Assembly (NCBI GenBank): GCA_045596385.1
Contig: JAZOCC010000025.1
Span: 1 to 37,626, forward strand
DNA: 37,626 nucleotides
Origin: SIG307 sp045596385
GTDB lineage: Bacteria > Bacillota > Clostridia > Lachnospirales > Lachnospiraceae
Direction: 5' to 3'
Position 1 is the stretch's first letter. The number at the start of each line of letters is the position of its first letter. Positions 24,289 to 33,317 of the stretch are shown piece after piece. The notes under the pieces were generated by a model. The model saw only the letters and a list, made by a program, of their open reading frames with translations, did no database searches and had not been told where the DNA came from. The position numbers were made by a program, and so were the translations under genes.

Positions 24289-24978
24289 ATGGCAAAGATA
24301 TTGATTGTGGAGGACGATAGTAAGATTGCCCGCTTTGTGGAGCTGGAGCTGCGCCACGAGGGTTATGAAACGGAGACGGCAGGCGACGGGCGGACCGGGC
24401 TTGCAAAGGCGCTTTCGCCGGATGTGGATTTGGTATTGTTAGATATTATGCTACCGGAGCTGTCCGGCATGGAGGTTTGCAGACGAATCCGACAGGAGTC
24501 GGAGGTTCCGGTGATTATTCTGACCGCAAAGGGGGATGTAACGGATAAGGTGGCCGGTCTGGATTTGGGGGCCAACGACTATATGACAAAGCCTTTTGCC
24601 ATTGAGGAGCTGCTGGCGCGAATCCGTGCCGTGTTAAAGCCACGGGGAAGAAAGTCTCCGGCGGACCGGCAACTGCTTACCTACGGGGAGCTGACCGTGG
24701 ATGCGGCGGCACGTTTGGTGAGTTTTAAAGGTGCTCCGGTGACTCTGACGAAAAAGGAGTTTGATTTGCTGGCATTTTTATTGAAAAATAAGAACCGGGC
24801 TGTGTCTAGAGATGAGTTGTTGTCTGCCGTATGGGATTATGATTATGCGGGAGATACCAATGTGGTGGACGTGTATGTCCGTTATCTTCGTCAAAAGATT
24901 GAAGAACCCTGCGGAATCCGGTTGTTGGAAACGGTGCGGGGAGTGGGGTATCGGATAAGAGATGAAAAGGAAGACTAG
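24289..24978 (+). CDS. OmpR/PhoB-family response regulator
   Basis: A 229-residue two-domain transcription factor. The receiver domain (1 to about 118) has the acidic pair EDD (8-10), phospho-acceptor Asp52 in LLDIML, Thr in IILTAKGD and Lys in MTKPFA. The DNA-binding winged helix (about 130-226) has LTKKEFDLLAFLLKN and the recognition-helix region VVDVYVRYLRQKI. An in-frame ATG six bases upstream is only one base from AGGAG (24277-24281); the ATG at 24289 is seven bases away and gives the usual MAKILIVEDD start. It overlaps its kinase by 17 bases. The target genes cannot be told from sequence; the pilus operon next door and the lipoprotein downstream are candidates. Confidence 0.95.
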   Translation: MAKILIVEDDSKIARFVELELRHEGYETETAGDGRTGLAKALSPDVDLVLLDIMLPELSGMEVCRRIRQESEVPVIILTAKGDVTDKVAGLDLGANDYMTKPFAIEELLARIRAVLKPRGRKSPADRQLLTYGELTVDAAARLVSFKGAPVTLTKKEFDLLAFLLKNKNRAVSRDELLSAVWDYDYAGDTNVVDVYVRYLRQKIEEPCGIRLLETVRGVGYRIRDEKED

Positions 24979-26326
24979 GACGAAAGTATCAAAAATAAAG
25001 GGCTCCGGTTCCTTTGCATGGCGTATTTCGCGCATGACTGCGGCGGTATTTCTTTGCATGGGAATTCTTCTGGTGCTACTGTTCGGAGTACTGCGGTTGC
25101 GGGGTGTCCGAAGGGAGCTGGAGCGTACCGGAGAAGCATTTCTGGAACGTTTTGCGGCAGGAGAAGAGAATGCGGAGTTACCGGCGGACCGGGAGACCAC
25201 GCTTCGTTTGCGTTCAGCGGATACCGGAAAAGAGATTTATCGTGTGGGCCATCCGGAGAACTTGTTTTTTATCGGGAACTGGGCTTTGCCGGAAGAAGGC
25301 GGAGAGCGGGTATTGTTCGGACGATACAGGACCACGATTGTATTGTATGATGCTGTCTGTGAGGCGGAATTTGTGTTTGATTGCAGAGAGGACGGAGGAG
25401 AAATCGCCGGACAGATGCTGTGGTTCGGATTGTGGTATCTGGTAGTGGCATCTTTGGCGACGGCAGCGGTGTATCTGATTGTAAAAACCGTATTGCTTTC
25501 CGCCTCCCGGATGTCGGACCGTGTAAACCGGATGACCTTGCAGAATCTTCACAGCAACCGGCTGGATCCGGAGGCTACGGAGGCTGAATTGCGGGAGCTG
25601 GCAGAGGGAATCAACCGGATGCTGGACCGGATGGAGGAGGCGTACGAGTCACAAAAGCAGTTTGTGTCGGAGGCATCTCATGAGCTTCGTACGCCGATTA
25701 CGGTATTGCAGGGATATTCTTCCATGCTGCGCCGGTGGGGGGCAGAAGATAAGGAAATACTGGCCGAGTCCATAGAGGCCATTGAATCCGAGGCGAAGTC
25801 CATGCAGGATCTGGTGGACAAGTTGCTGTTTTTGTCCCGGCATGAACGGAAGAAGCTACCTTTTGCAAAAGCACGGTTTGATATGGCTGAGGTGGTACGG
25901 GAGCTGGAGAAGGAGTTCGGCTATATGACGGACCGGCGGCAGTTTGAATGTCCCGTTTGTGAGACGGTTTCCGTTTACGGTGACCGCCAGATGCTAAAAC
26001 AGGCGCTCCGGGTATTTGTGGATAATGCCGTAAAGTATACAGGGGACGGAGACCGGATTTCTGTTTTTTGCAGAAATAAAGGAGGAGCTTGCGAGATTAC
26101 GGTGGAGGATACGGGAATCGGGATGAAGAAGGAAGAGCTGGAAGGGATTTTTACACGGTTTTTCCGGGCAGATACGGTACGCGGAAAAAATATCGACGGT
26201 CATGGATTGGGACTTTCCATTGCCCGGCTGATTGTGGACGGTCACGGAGGAAAAATCACGATTCGTACCCAGTATACCAGAGGAAGCTCATTTTGTATGA
26301 TGATTCCGCGGCAACGGGGAAGTTGA
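24962..26326 (+). CDS. Membrane sensor histidine kinase
   Basis: A 454-residue HisKA-type kinase. Transmembrane helix 1 at about 25-45, an extracellular domain of about 100 residues, helix 2 at about 155-178, then a HAMP-like linker. The dimerisation box FVSEASHELRTPIT has phospho-His240. The ATPase domain has the N box (QALRVFVDNAVKY), G1 (DTGIGM), an F-box region (IFTRFFRAD) and G2 (GHGLGLSIA). The start overlaps the response regulator, implying translational coupling. The sensor domain has two Cys (CEAEFVFDC) but no recognised ligand fold, so the signal is unknown. Confidence 0.94.
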   Translation: MKRKTRTKVSKIKGSGSFAWRISRMTAAVFLCMGILLVLLFGVLRLRGVRRELERTGEAFLERFAAGEENAELPADRETTLRLRSADTGKEIYRVGHPENLFFIGNWALPEEGGERVLFGRYRTTIVLYDAVCEAEFVFDCREDGGEIAGQMLWFGLWYLVVASLATAAVYLIVKTVLLSASRMSDRVNRMTLQNLHSNRLDPEATEAELRELAEGINRMLDRMEEAYESQKQFVSEASHELRTPITVLQGYSSMLRRWGAEDKEILAESIEAIESEAKSMQDLVDKLLFLSRHERKKLPFAKARFDMAEVVRELEKEFGYMTDRRQFECPVCETVSVYGDRQMLKQALRVFVDNAVKYTGDGDRISVFCRNKGGACEITVEDTGIGMKKEELEGIFTRFFRADTVRGKNIDGHGLGLSIARLIVDGHGGKITIRTQYTRGSSFCMMIPRQRGS

Positions 26327-26348
26327 GGAGGAAAGGCAGGACAAAACC

Positions 26349-27293
26349 ATGGGCTGTACACTTTGTCCCCGCAGATGTCCGGCGGACCGGAGTCGGGGAG
26401 AGCGCGGATTTTGCGGTATGACGGAAGATGTTTATGTGGCACGAGTTGCACCGCATTATTGGGAGGAGCCTTGTATTTCCGGAGAAAAAGGCTCCGGCAC
26501 GGTATTTTTTTCCGGTTGTAACTTACGATGTGTGTATTGTCAGAATTATAAGATTGCGGCAGGCAAGGCAGGAAGTAAGCTTTCTGTGGAGCAGCTTTCC
26601 GAGGCGTTTTGTTCTCTGGAACAGCAGGGCTGTCACAATATTAATCTGGTGACCCCAAGCCATTATATTCCGCAGATTGAGAAGGCTTTGAAACTGGCAC
26701 GGGTAACGGTGCCGGTGGTGTATAATACCTCCTCCTACGAAAGCGTGGCGGCGTTACGCCGGATGGAGGGATTGGTAGATATTTATCTGGCGGATTTGAA
26801 GTATTTGGATGAGGCTGCGGCCGGACGGTACTCTCATGCACCGGATTATCCGGAGATTGCAAAGGCGGCCATTGCGGAGATGGTCCGGCAGGTACAGGGG
26901 GCGGAATATGAGATGGACGGCAGAGTATGGAAAAATGCCGTCGAATATCCCGACGGGGCGTTGATGCGCCGGGGAGTGATTGTACGGCATTTGCTTTTGC
27001 CGGGGAGAACGGAGGAGGCAAAGCAGGTACTCCGGTATTTGTACGAAACTTATGGGGATTCGGTGGCGGTCAGTATTCTGAACCAGTACACGCCTCTTCC
27101 TCATGCGGAAGGCTTTCCGGAGCTTTGCAGAAGGGTCACGGAGGCGGAATATGAGGAGGTAACCGGTTTTGCGGTAGAGCTTGGAATCGGTCACGGATTC
27201 CTTCAGGAGGGAGAGACGGCAATGGAAAGTTTCATTCCGGATTTTGATATGCAGTTGTCTGAAAATATTTGCCAAAATGGGGAGAAAAAATGA
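26349..27293 (+). CDS. PflX-like radical SAM protein
   Basis: A 314-residue radical SAM enzyme. CNLRCVYC (C57, C61, C64) is the CxxxCxxC motif that binds the SAM 4Fe-4S cluster. An N-terminal Cys set, C3, C6, C10 and C22 (CTLCPRRC, then FCG), suggests a second metal site. The pattern fits the PflX/COG1313 group, which is related to pyruvate formate-lyase activating enzymes but has no established substrate. The barrel continues through YLADLKYLD to the C-terminal LNQYTPLPHA. GAGGAGG follows the kinase stop, so it may be co-transcribed with the two-component pair. Whether it activates a glycyl-radical enzyme is unknown; none is in the window. Confidence 0.85.
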   Translation: MGCTLCPRRCPADRSRGERGFCGMTEDVYVARVAPHYWEEPCISGEKGSGTVFFSGCNLRCVYCQNYKIAAGKAGSKLSVEQLSEAFCSLEQQGCHNINLVTPSHYIPQIEKALKLARVTVPVVYNTSSYESVAALRRMEGLVDIYLADLKYLDEAAAGRYSHAPDYPEIAKAAIAEMVRQVQGAEYEMDGRVWKNAVEYPDGALMRRGVIVRHLLLPGRTEEAKQVLRYLYETYGDSVAVSILNQYTPLPHAEGFPELCRRVTEAEYEEVTGFAVELGIGHGFLQEGETAMESFIPDFDMQLSENICQNGEKK

Positions 27294-27323
27294 TAAAATA
27301 GTCGTTTGAAAGCGAAGAATCTA

Positions 27324-27352
27324 TTGACGATTCGGGATAAAGTTGTTATTAT
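27324..27352 (+). promoter_or_regulatory. Promoter of the carbohydrate-binding lipoprotein gene
   Basis: TTGACG (27324-27329), exact 17-base spacer, TATTAT (27347-27352). The predicted leader contains GTAGAGGAGATTTT (27357-27370) and, 52 bases later, the near-identical GTAGAGGAGGTTTTT that serves as ribosome site. The first copy has no start codon after it and could act as a decoy or standby ribosome site. Confidence 0.65.
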
Positions 27353-27426
27353 ATAAGTAGAGGAGATTTTATCTGTTTATTACATAAGATATGGCTTAAT
27401 CTATATATGTAGAGGAGGTTTTTGCG

Positions 27427-29595
27427 ATGAAAAAAAGAAGGAGTTTATGCGCTTTTTCTTTACTGATGGCGGCAACGTTGTTTATGACGGCGTGCGGCAG
27501 CAGCGGTAACCCGTATGTATTGCCGACCCTGGCTCCGCGTAATACACCGACCCCGGCAGTAGAGCAACCGGACGGACCGACGCCTACCACGGCACCGGAT
27601 GCCAACAACTTAAAGATTATCGAGCTTGACGGTGAAGATTATAATCAGGTTTCGAATTTTACGGTACGAGGTATTTGTTCTCCGTCCGTAAAGAAGATCG
27701 GACATAGCGGAGAGTTTTCTTTTTATGTATCCAATCGTGAGGATGCGAACAGCTGTGTATTCTTGGAGTTCAAGGATACGGACGGCAATCTGAAGAATGT
27801 ATCCGGTCGGAAAGTACACGTAGCAGCCTGGGTATATCAGGAGACCGGTTTGCCGGCAGATTTTGTATGCAGATTACAGGGTAAGAGACCGGACGGTATT
27901 ACCGAATCCCCGGAATCCATTACCATTACCCGTGTTCCGAGCGGTACATGGGCGTTGATTGAAGGTGATATTCCGGTGTATTCCAACCTCATCAACCCGA
28001 ATATCAGTATTGAGATGTCCTCTTCCAAGGACCCGTACTATTTTGATGACATTCGTCTGACCTATGACCCGTATAGTTCCGTTCCGGCGAATACGGCTTA
28101 CGGTACCAGCAATTTTGAAGGTGTTTATGCAAATTTCGAAGATCAGACCAATCCGTTCGTATCCAGAGGTACCGCGGTACTGAATGTGGAAAACGGCGGA
28201 TACAAGGATGATTATGCATTAGCTGTATCCGGTCGTACCGCTGACTGGAACGGTGCACAGATTGATTTGACCGAGCATGGTCTGGCGGGCTCCAAGATTT
28301 GGGTTAAGTTTGCCGCAAAGCATGATGCGAAGCAGAAGGCACGTGTCATTTGTTCCATGCAGTGGACAGCAGTAGGTTCCGCAACCGAGAAGTACAATAA
28401 CATAACCACAACGGAGACTGTATTGCCGGGCAACTGGGTAGAGGGCTCCGGAGTATATACGATTCCGTCAAATGCGGAGACCGTAATTATTTACTTTGAA
28501 GCAGAAGGCGTAACCGACTTTACTTTGGATGATATCGTAATTTCCGGTCAGGATCCGGCCCAGGGTGGTGCTCAGGGCGGTCAGGGAAATACCCAGGGCG
28601 GTGCTCAGGGTGGAAATACATCGACCATTGATGTTTCTAAGTACACAATCATTCATTCCCTGAAGGCAGAGGATGAAGTGGAGGCTCAGCTCTTTGTTCC
28701 GCGAGGAAGTGCTACGTTGGAGATTAAGAAGAGAGGCTACTCCGGTGCATGCTTTGAGGTTAAGGGACGTACCCAGGCTTGGAACGGTCTCGGTATTGAC
28801 TTTAAGAACATAAATAATCAGGCCTTTGATGTTATCGGTAAGGAAGTTTATATTTCCTTCTGGGTATATCATGAAGCCGGTTCGCCGATGGATTTCTCTG
28901 CAACCCTGCAGGTAAATAAACCGGATGGTACGGCAACCTGGCCGGAACGAGTATCTGTAGAGGGTATTCCGAGCGGAAAATGGACCTATGTGGAAGGTAC
29001 TGTACCGGTCTATGCAAACGTAAAGGTTCCGCAGATTAACTTCGAGCTTCCGGGCTCCGATACGGCAGATTTCCTGGTGGACGAGATTGTGATCGGTTAT
29101 GATCCGAAGAGTAGCGTCGATGCAAATCCGGATTACGAGGAGCAGGTAAAGGTTCCGTTTGTTCCGATTAAGCTTGATTTCGAGGATAACGAAGCATACT
29201 TCCAGTCTCGTGGTAGCGGTCAGCCGTCTCTTGTATACGGTGGACACGAGAGTGATATGTGTATGGCAGTAAAGGGTCGTTTGCAGAATTGGCACGGTGT
29301 ACAGGCAGACCTGTCACAGTATGATTTGGCAGGAAAGACCATTGATGTGACTTACTGGGTATATCATGAATACACCACACCGTTACAGGTAAATATGACG
29401 GCGGAGCAGAACGATGGTGAAACGACGACCTATACGCCGATTGTTACCGGTACCGAGATGGAAGACGGTAAATGGATTAAGTTTAATAATACTTACACGA
29501 TTCCGGTAGGCATTAAAAAGATTATTGTTTACTTCGAATCCCCGAACGAGACGGCAGAGTTCTATGTTGATGATATCTCGATTACATTACAGTAA
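27427..29595 (+). CDS. Surface lipoprotein with four CBM22/CBM4_9-like modules
   Basis: A 722-residue lipoprotein. Signal peptide with lipobox ending at Cys23 (FMTAC), then a Thr/Pro linker (to about 60). Four beta-sandwich modules follow at about 62-212, 228-372, 402-552 and 570-722. Modules 2 to 4 repeat the pattern FED...SRG, VSGRTADWNG (VKGRTQAWNG, VKGRLQNWHG) and a closing FTLDDIVI, FLVDEIVI or FYVDDISI, typical of the carbohydrate-binding modules found beside family 10 xylanases. A Gln/Gly repeat linker (about 378-398) separates the two pairs. There is no catalytic domain, so it is a pure binder, probably for xylan-like or mixed-linkage glucans; that ligand is inferred from the family. 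It has its own promoter and terminator. Confidence 0.85.
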   Translation: MKKRRSLCAFSLLMAATLFMTACGSSGNPYVLPTLAPRNTPTPAVEQPDGPTPTTAPDANNLKIIELDGEDYNQVSNFTVRGICSPSVKKIGHSGEFSFYVSNREDANSCVFLEFKDTDGNLKNVSGRKVHVAAWVYQETGLPADFVCRLQGKRPDGITESPESITITRVPSGTWALIEGDIPVYSNLINPNISIEMSSSKDPYYFDDIRLTYDPYSSVPANTAYGTSNFEGVYANFEDQTNPFVSRGTAVLNVENGGYKDDYALAVSGRTADWNGAQIDLTEHGLAGSKIWVKFAAKHDAKQKARVICSMQWTAVGSATEKYNNITTTETVLPGNWVEGSGVYTIPSNAETVIIYFEAEGVTDFTLDDIVISGQDPAQGGAQGGQGNTQGGAQGGNTSTIDVSKYTIIHSLKAEDEVEAQLFVPRGSATLEIKKRGYSGACFEVKGRTQAWNGLGIDFKNINNQAFDVIGKEVYISFWVYHEAGSPMDFSATLQVNKPDGTATWPERVSVEGIPSGKWTYVEGTVPVYANVKVPQINFELPGSDTADFLVDEIVIGYDPKSSVDANPDYEEQVKVPFVPIKLDFEDNEAYFQSRGSGQPSLVYGGHESDMCMAVKGRLQNWHGVQADLSQYDLAGKTIDVTYWVYHEYTTPLQVNMTAEQNDGETTTYTPIVTGTEMEDGKWIKFNNTYTIPVGIKKIIVYFESPNETAEFYVDDISITLQ

Positions 29596-29606
29596 CAGGA
29601 TGTATT

Positions 29607-29634
29607 GGGCCACGCAGAAATGCGTGGCCCTTTT
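29607..29634 (+). terminator. Terminator after the lipoprotein gene
   Basis: GGGCCACGCA-GAAA-TGCGTGGCCC is a ten-pair perfect stem with a GNRA loop, followed by TTTTGGCTTT. It stands 12 bases after the stop codon. The spacer up to about 29828 is AT-rich with weak promoter-like boxes (TTGTTC at 29730 and TATGTA at 29753, 17 apart). Confidence 0.88.
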
Positions 29635-29840
29635 GGCTTTATAGGGAAGGAAAAAACCATGTCGTTTTGAACAATGTTAATTAACCTCGGAAAGATTAAA
29701 ATTCCATTAAAAATTAAATATTTCAAAGTTTGTTCATAAGTTTATGATAGGATATGTATAACAGAAAGCTATGGTTAATGATAAGCCTTTTGAAGGCGGA
29801 CGGGATACATAAGGTTATAGATGATTGTGGAGGTAGTTTG

Positions 29841-30779
29841 TTGAGTAGCGAAATCAGAGATAACAAGGACACAGCACAGGAATGCATGGAACAGGAGCAG
29901 GAGGCTCCGGAGCGTCGTTCACTGAATAAATATGTGCCGGCGCCGACTGCGTCTTTGGATGAGTGGAAGCGGATGCAGCTGATTTATTCGGCAGCATTAA
30001 AGGAAGTGAATACGAAGCTGGAGATATTAAATGCGGAGTTTCAGATGGCTCACCGGTATAATCCGATTGAGCATCTTTCCGCCCGGATTAAGTCTCCGGA
30101 GAGCATTGCAAAGAAGCTGCGTCATCAGGGCAGGGCGGTAACAGTGGAGAATATCGTGCGTTATATAAATGATGTGGCGGGCATTCGAATTATCTGCTCC
30201 TTTACGTCGGATATTTATAAGATATCCGACCTTATCCGGAAGCAGAGCGATGTTAAGGTACTGAAGATTAAGGATTATATTGCGAATCCTAAGCCTAACG
30301 GATACACCAGCTATCATATGATTGTGTCTGTACCGATTTTTCTGTCGGATATGACCATTGATACGAAGGTGGAGATTCAGATTCGTACCATTGCTATGGA
30401 CTTTTGGGCAAGCCTGGAGCATAAGATGTATTATAAGTTCGAAGGGAATGCCCCGGAGAATATCCGACGGGAGCTGAAGGAGTGTGCGGATCTGGTAGGT
30501 TTTTTGGACCGTAAGATGTTGGCGATTAACGAGGAGATTCAGAAATACAGTGACGGAGAAGAGGAAGGCGTCATGATTTCAGAATCCCTGCGACGCTTGT
30601 ACGGTATGGTTAATGAAGAGAACGAAGCAAAGGATACCGTTGTACAGGATGGGAAGTCTGCGGTAGTCATTGATTTGGATGAGACTGAACTTCGACGTGC
30701 GGATGAGGAGGAAGAAGCGGTTACCGTAAAGAAGAAGCTGTTTGCTATGCCGAAGGCGCGGAAAGCGAGCACAAAGTAG
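29841..30779 (+). CDS. relQ: RelQ-like small alarmone (ppGpp) synthetase
   Basis: About 312 residues. It carries a RelA/SpoT synthetase domain that transfers pyrophosphate from ATP to GDP or GTP, and no hydrolase, TGS or ACT domain. Motifs in order: YNPIEHLSARIKSPESIA, DVAGIRIICSFTSDIY, DYIANPKPNGYTSYH (substrate loop) and VEIQIRTIAMDFWASLEHK, the pattern of the YjbM/RelQ class. The frame is open to an ATG at 29754, but that lies at the predicted promoter with no ribosome site. GGAGG at 29829-29833 points to a TTG start at 29841. Compared with about 210-residue RelQ proteins it has an extra N-terminal segment of roughly 45 residues and an acidic-then-basic C-terminal tail of about 70. Confidence 0.85.
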   Translation: MSSEIRDNKDTAQECMEQEQEAPERRSLNKYVPAPTASLDEWKRMQLIYSAALKEVNTKLEILNAEFQMAHRYNPIEHLSARIKSPESIAKKLRHQGRAVTVENIVRYINDVAGIRIICSFTSDIYKISDLIRKQSDVKVLKIKDYIANPKPNGYTSYHMIVSVPIFLSDMTIDTKVEIQIRTIAMDFWASLEHKMYYKFEGNAPENIRRELKECADLVGFLDRKMLAINEEIQKYSDGEEEGVMISESLRRLYGMVNEENEAKDTVVQDGKSAVVIDLDETELRRADEEEEAVTVKKKLFAMPKARKASTK

Positions 30780-30823
30780 TAACGTGATTTTTGAAGAATC
30801 TGGAAAAATTTGAAGAAGGGCAC

Positions 30824-30852
30824 TTGACAAATTTTTTTTTGTGTGATATAAA
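30824..30852 (+). promoter_or_regulatory. Promoter of the feo operon
   Basis: Perfect TTGACA (30824-30829), 17-base spacer containing T9, TATAAA (30847-30852). Transcription should start near 30859, directly at the palindromic operator. Confidence 0.8.
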
Positions 30853-30860
30853 TTTATCAG

Positions 30861-30880
30861 CAGTTAGTCACGACTAACTG
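30861..30880. promoter_or_regulatory. Palindromic operator, probably metal-responsive (DtxR-type)
   Basis: CAGTTAGTC, two bases, GACTAACTG: nine-base perfect arms. It begins at the predicted transcription start of feoAB, so a bound repressor would block initiation. TTAG...CTAA arms are common in DtxR/IdeR/MntR-family sites, and it does not resemble the Fur consensus. The regulator identity is inference; no regulator gene is nearby. Confidence 0.7.
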
Positions 30881-30919
30881 AAAAGGCTTGATTTTTGATT
30901 GTTTAGTCAGGAGGCAGTT

Positions 30920-31132
30920 ATGACGTTAGCAGAGGCACAGGTTGGTGAAGAATATATTATCAAAGAGATTGCTACGGATGATGAGGAATTGGACGCATTT
31001 CTTTTTACACTGGGCTGTTACAGCGGAGAGCCGGTGACGGTAATTTCTCACATGAAGCGTGCATGCGTCATTGCGATTAAGGATGGCAGATATACCATTG
31101 ACCGGGAATTGGCATCATCAATCAAGATTTAA
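30920..31132 (+). CDS. feoA: FeoA, ferrous iron transport accessory protein
   Basis: A 70-residue SH3-like cytoplasmic protein that works with the FeoB iron channel. It shows the FeoA pattern: MTLAEAQVGEEYIIKEI, a short central Gly-containing segment (LFTLGCYSGEPVTVIS) and a final strand region (ACVIAIKDGRYTIDRELASSIKI). An upstream in-frame ATG at 30899 lacks a ribosome site; CAGGAGG (30908-30914) fixes the start at 30920. It is the first gene of the feo operon, 79 bases before feoB. Confidence 0.9.
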   Translation: MTLAEAQVGEEYIIKEIATDDEELDAFLFTLGCYSGEPVTVISHMKRACVIAIKDGRYTIDRELASSIKI

Positions 31133-31211
31133 TTTTTTTATTATACGGGAGTTAGCCTCTGCTACCTAAGGCGGGGGATACATAATTATTTTTTGTTAAG
31201 GAGGAACAAGG

Positions 31212-33221
31212 ATGAGAATCGCATTTGCGGGAAATCCGAACAGCGGTAAGACGACCATGTACAATGCCCTTACCGGCAGAAATGAAAAGGTAGGAAACTG
31301 GGCAGGCGTTACGGTAGATAAGAAGGAGAGCAAGATTAAGAAGAGCATGTATGAGGGCTCTGAGGAGCTGGTAGCCGTAGATCTTCCGGGTGCATACTCC
31401 ATGTCTCCGTTTACTTCGGAAGAAAGCGTTACCAGTGATTACATAAAGAATGAAAAGCCGGATGTTATTATCAACATCGTAGATGCGACGAATCTAAGCC
31501 GTAGCTTGTTTTTCACGACACAGATTCTGGAGCTTGGAATTCCGGTGGTAGTGGCGCTGAACAAGAGTGATATTAACGAGAAGAAGAAAACGAAGATTGA
31601 TGTGGAAAAGTTATCCGGGAAGTTAGGCTGTCCGGTATTTGAGACGGTTTCGACTACGTTTAATGAAGAGGGTCTTAAGGAGGTTGTAACGGCTGCCGTA
31701 ACAGCAGCCGGTTCTGTGCAGAGGGCTCCGTTTGACCAGGGGCTTGTTGACCTGACGGACAAAGCATCTGTTGTGGCAGCGGATAAGAAGCGTTTTGCCT
31801 TTGTAAAAAAGGTTGTGGCAGAGGTGGAGACTCGTAAGGTACGGACCAAGGATAAGAATTCCCAGGATAAGATTGATGCGGTACTGACCCATCCGATTGC
31901 CGGTCTTGCGATTTTTGCGGTGATTATGTTCCTGGTGTTTGAAATTTCCCAGGCATGGGTGGGACCGTTTGTGGCGGATGCATTAGTGGGCTGGCTGGAG
32001 ACATTCCAAAGCTGGATTGGCGGTTTCTTTGAGAATGCAAATCCGCTTTTGTCCGCTCTTTTGGTGGATGGTGTCATCGGCGGGGTGATTGCGGTAATCG
32101 GTTTCCTGCCGCTGGTTATGGTAATGTATTTCCTTATTGCGCTGCTTGAGGATTGCGGCTACATGGCACGTGCGACCGTTGTACTTGACCCGATTTTTAA
32201 GAAGGTGGGTCTGTCCGGCAAGTCTGTAATTCCGTTTGTTATCACCATCGGATGCGCGGTTCCGGGTGTTATGGCCACCCGTACCATTCGTAACGAGCGG
32301 GAGCGCAGAGCAACGGCGATGCTGGCTCCGTTTATGCCGTGCGGTGCAAAGATTCCGGTAATTTCCCTGTTTGCAGGAGCATTCTTTGCGGAAAATAAGG
32401 GTGTTATCAGCTTTGTAGTATATTTTGTGGGTATCGCATTGATTTTCCTCGGAGCTCTTTTAGTAAACAAGATTACAGGAAACAGTGCGAAAAAGTCTTA
32501 CTTTATTATTGAACTTCCGGAATACAAGGTTCCGAGTCTTTGGAGAGCGTTTACCACCATGTGCGGCAGAGGTTGGGCGTATATTGTAAAGGCAGCTACC
32601 ATTATTCTCGTTTGTAACACGGTAGTGCAGATCATGCAGACCTTCACCTGGAGCTTTACGGTGGCGGAGAGTGCGGATTCCTCTATTCTTGCTTCCATTG
32701 CTGGTCCGTTTGCATATCTCCTTGTGCCGGTAATCGGAGTTCTGTCCTGGCAGATGGCAGCCGCAGCGGTGACCGGCTTTATTGCGAAGGAGAACGTAGT
32801 AGGTACCTTGGCGGTTTGTTTTGTAGGACTTGAGAATTTAATCGATACCGAAGAGTTTGAACTTATGGAGGGCGCAGGTGCAGAGGTTGCTGCAGCATTT
32901 GCGATTACAAAGGCAGCGGCGTTGGCCTACCTGATGTTTAACTTATATACCCCGCCGTGTTTTGCAGCCATCGGAGCAATGAATGCGGAAATGAAGAGCG
33001 CAAAGTGGCTCTGGGGAGGTATCGCATTGCAGCTTGGCGTAGGCTTCACCGTAGGTTGCCTCGTATTCCAGTTCGGTACGTTATTCACTACAGGAAGCTT
33101 CGGTAAGGGCTTTGTCCCGGGTATGATCGCTATTGCCGTATTTGTGGCAATTATTGTGGCGATGATTGCTAAGACCAATAAAGAGTTGGCTAAGGAAAAG
33201 GCTGCAAAGCAGCGCGCATAG
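31212..33221 (+). CDS. feoB: FeoB, ferrous iron transporter
   Basis: A 669-residue membrane protein for Fe(II) uptake. N-terminal G domain: G1 GNPNSGKTT (7-15), G3 VDLPGAYS, G4 NKSD, followed by a helical spacer domain to about 215. The C-terminal part has two Gate regions with conserved Cys (GCAVPGVMATRTI, FMPCGAKIPVI, and PPCFAAIGAMNAEM) and about eight to ten membrane helices. The length is normal. SD AAGGAGG. The feoA-feoB spacer contains a weak G-U-rich hairpin (31156-31177). The operon order feoA, feoB, Cys-rich partner is common in Clostridia. Confidence 0.97.
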   Translation: MRIAFAGNPNSGKTTMYNALTGRNEKVGNWAGVTVDKKESKIKKSMYEGSEELVAVDLPGAYSMSPFTSEESVTSDYIKNEKPDVIINIVDATNLSRSLFFTTQILELGIPVVVALNKSDINEKKKTKIDVEKLSGKLGCPVFETVSTTFNEEGLKEVVTAAVTAAGSVQRAPFDQGLVDLTDKASVVAADKKRFAFVKKVVAEVETRKVRTKDKNSQDKIDAVLTHPIAGLAIFAVIMFLVFEISQAWVGPFVADALVGWLETFQSWIGGFFENANPLLSALLVDGVIGGVIAVIGFLPLVMVMYFLIALLEDCGYMARATVVLDPIFKKVGLSGKSVIPFVITIGCAVPGVMATRTIRNERERRATAMLAPFMPCGAKIPVISLFAGAFFAENKGVISFVVYFVGIALIFLGALLVNKITGNSAKKSYFIIELPEYKVPSLWRAFTTMCGRGWAYIVKAATIILVCNTVVQIMQTFTWSFTVAESADSSILASIAGPFAYLLVPVIGVLSWQMAAAAVTGFIAKENVVGTLAVCFVGLENLIDTEEFELMEGAGAEVAAAFAITKAAALAYLMFNLYTPPCFAAIGAMNAEMKSAKWLWGGIALQLGVGFTVGCLVFQFGTLFTTGSFGKGFVPGMIAIAVFVAIIVAMIAKTNKELAKEKAAKQRA

Positions 33222-33317
33222 AGTAAGCGGAAGGTTATGGCAGTAGAGGTGTAGCGGGTGGTCTGTGAAGGGATCGTGAGGCCATTGAAACAGAATGCTT
33301 TTGGAAAGGAGTTTCCT

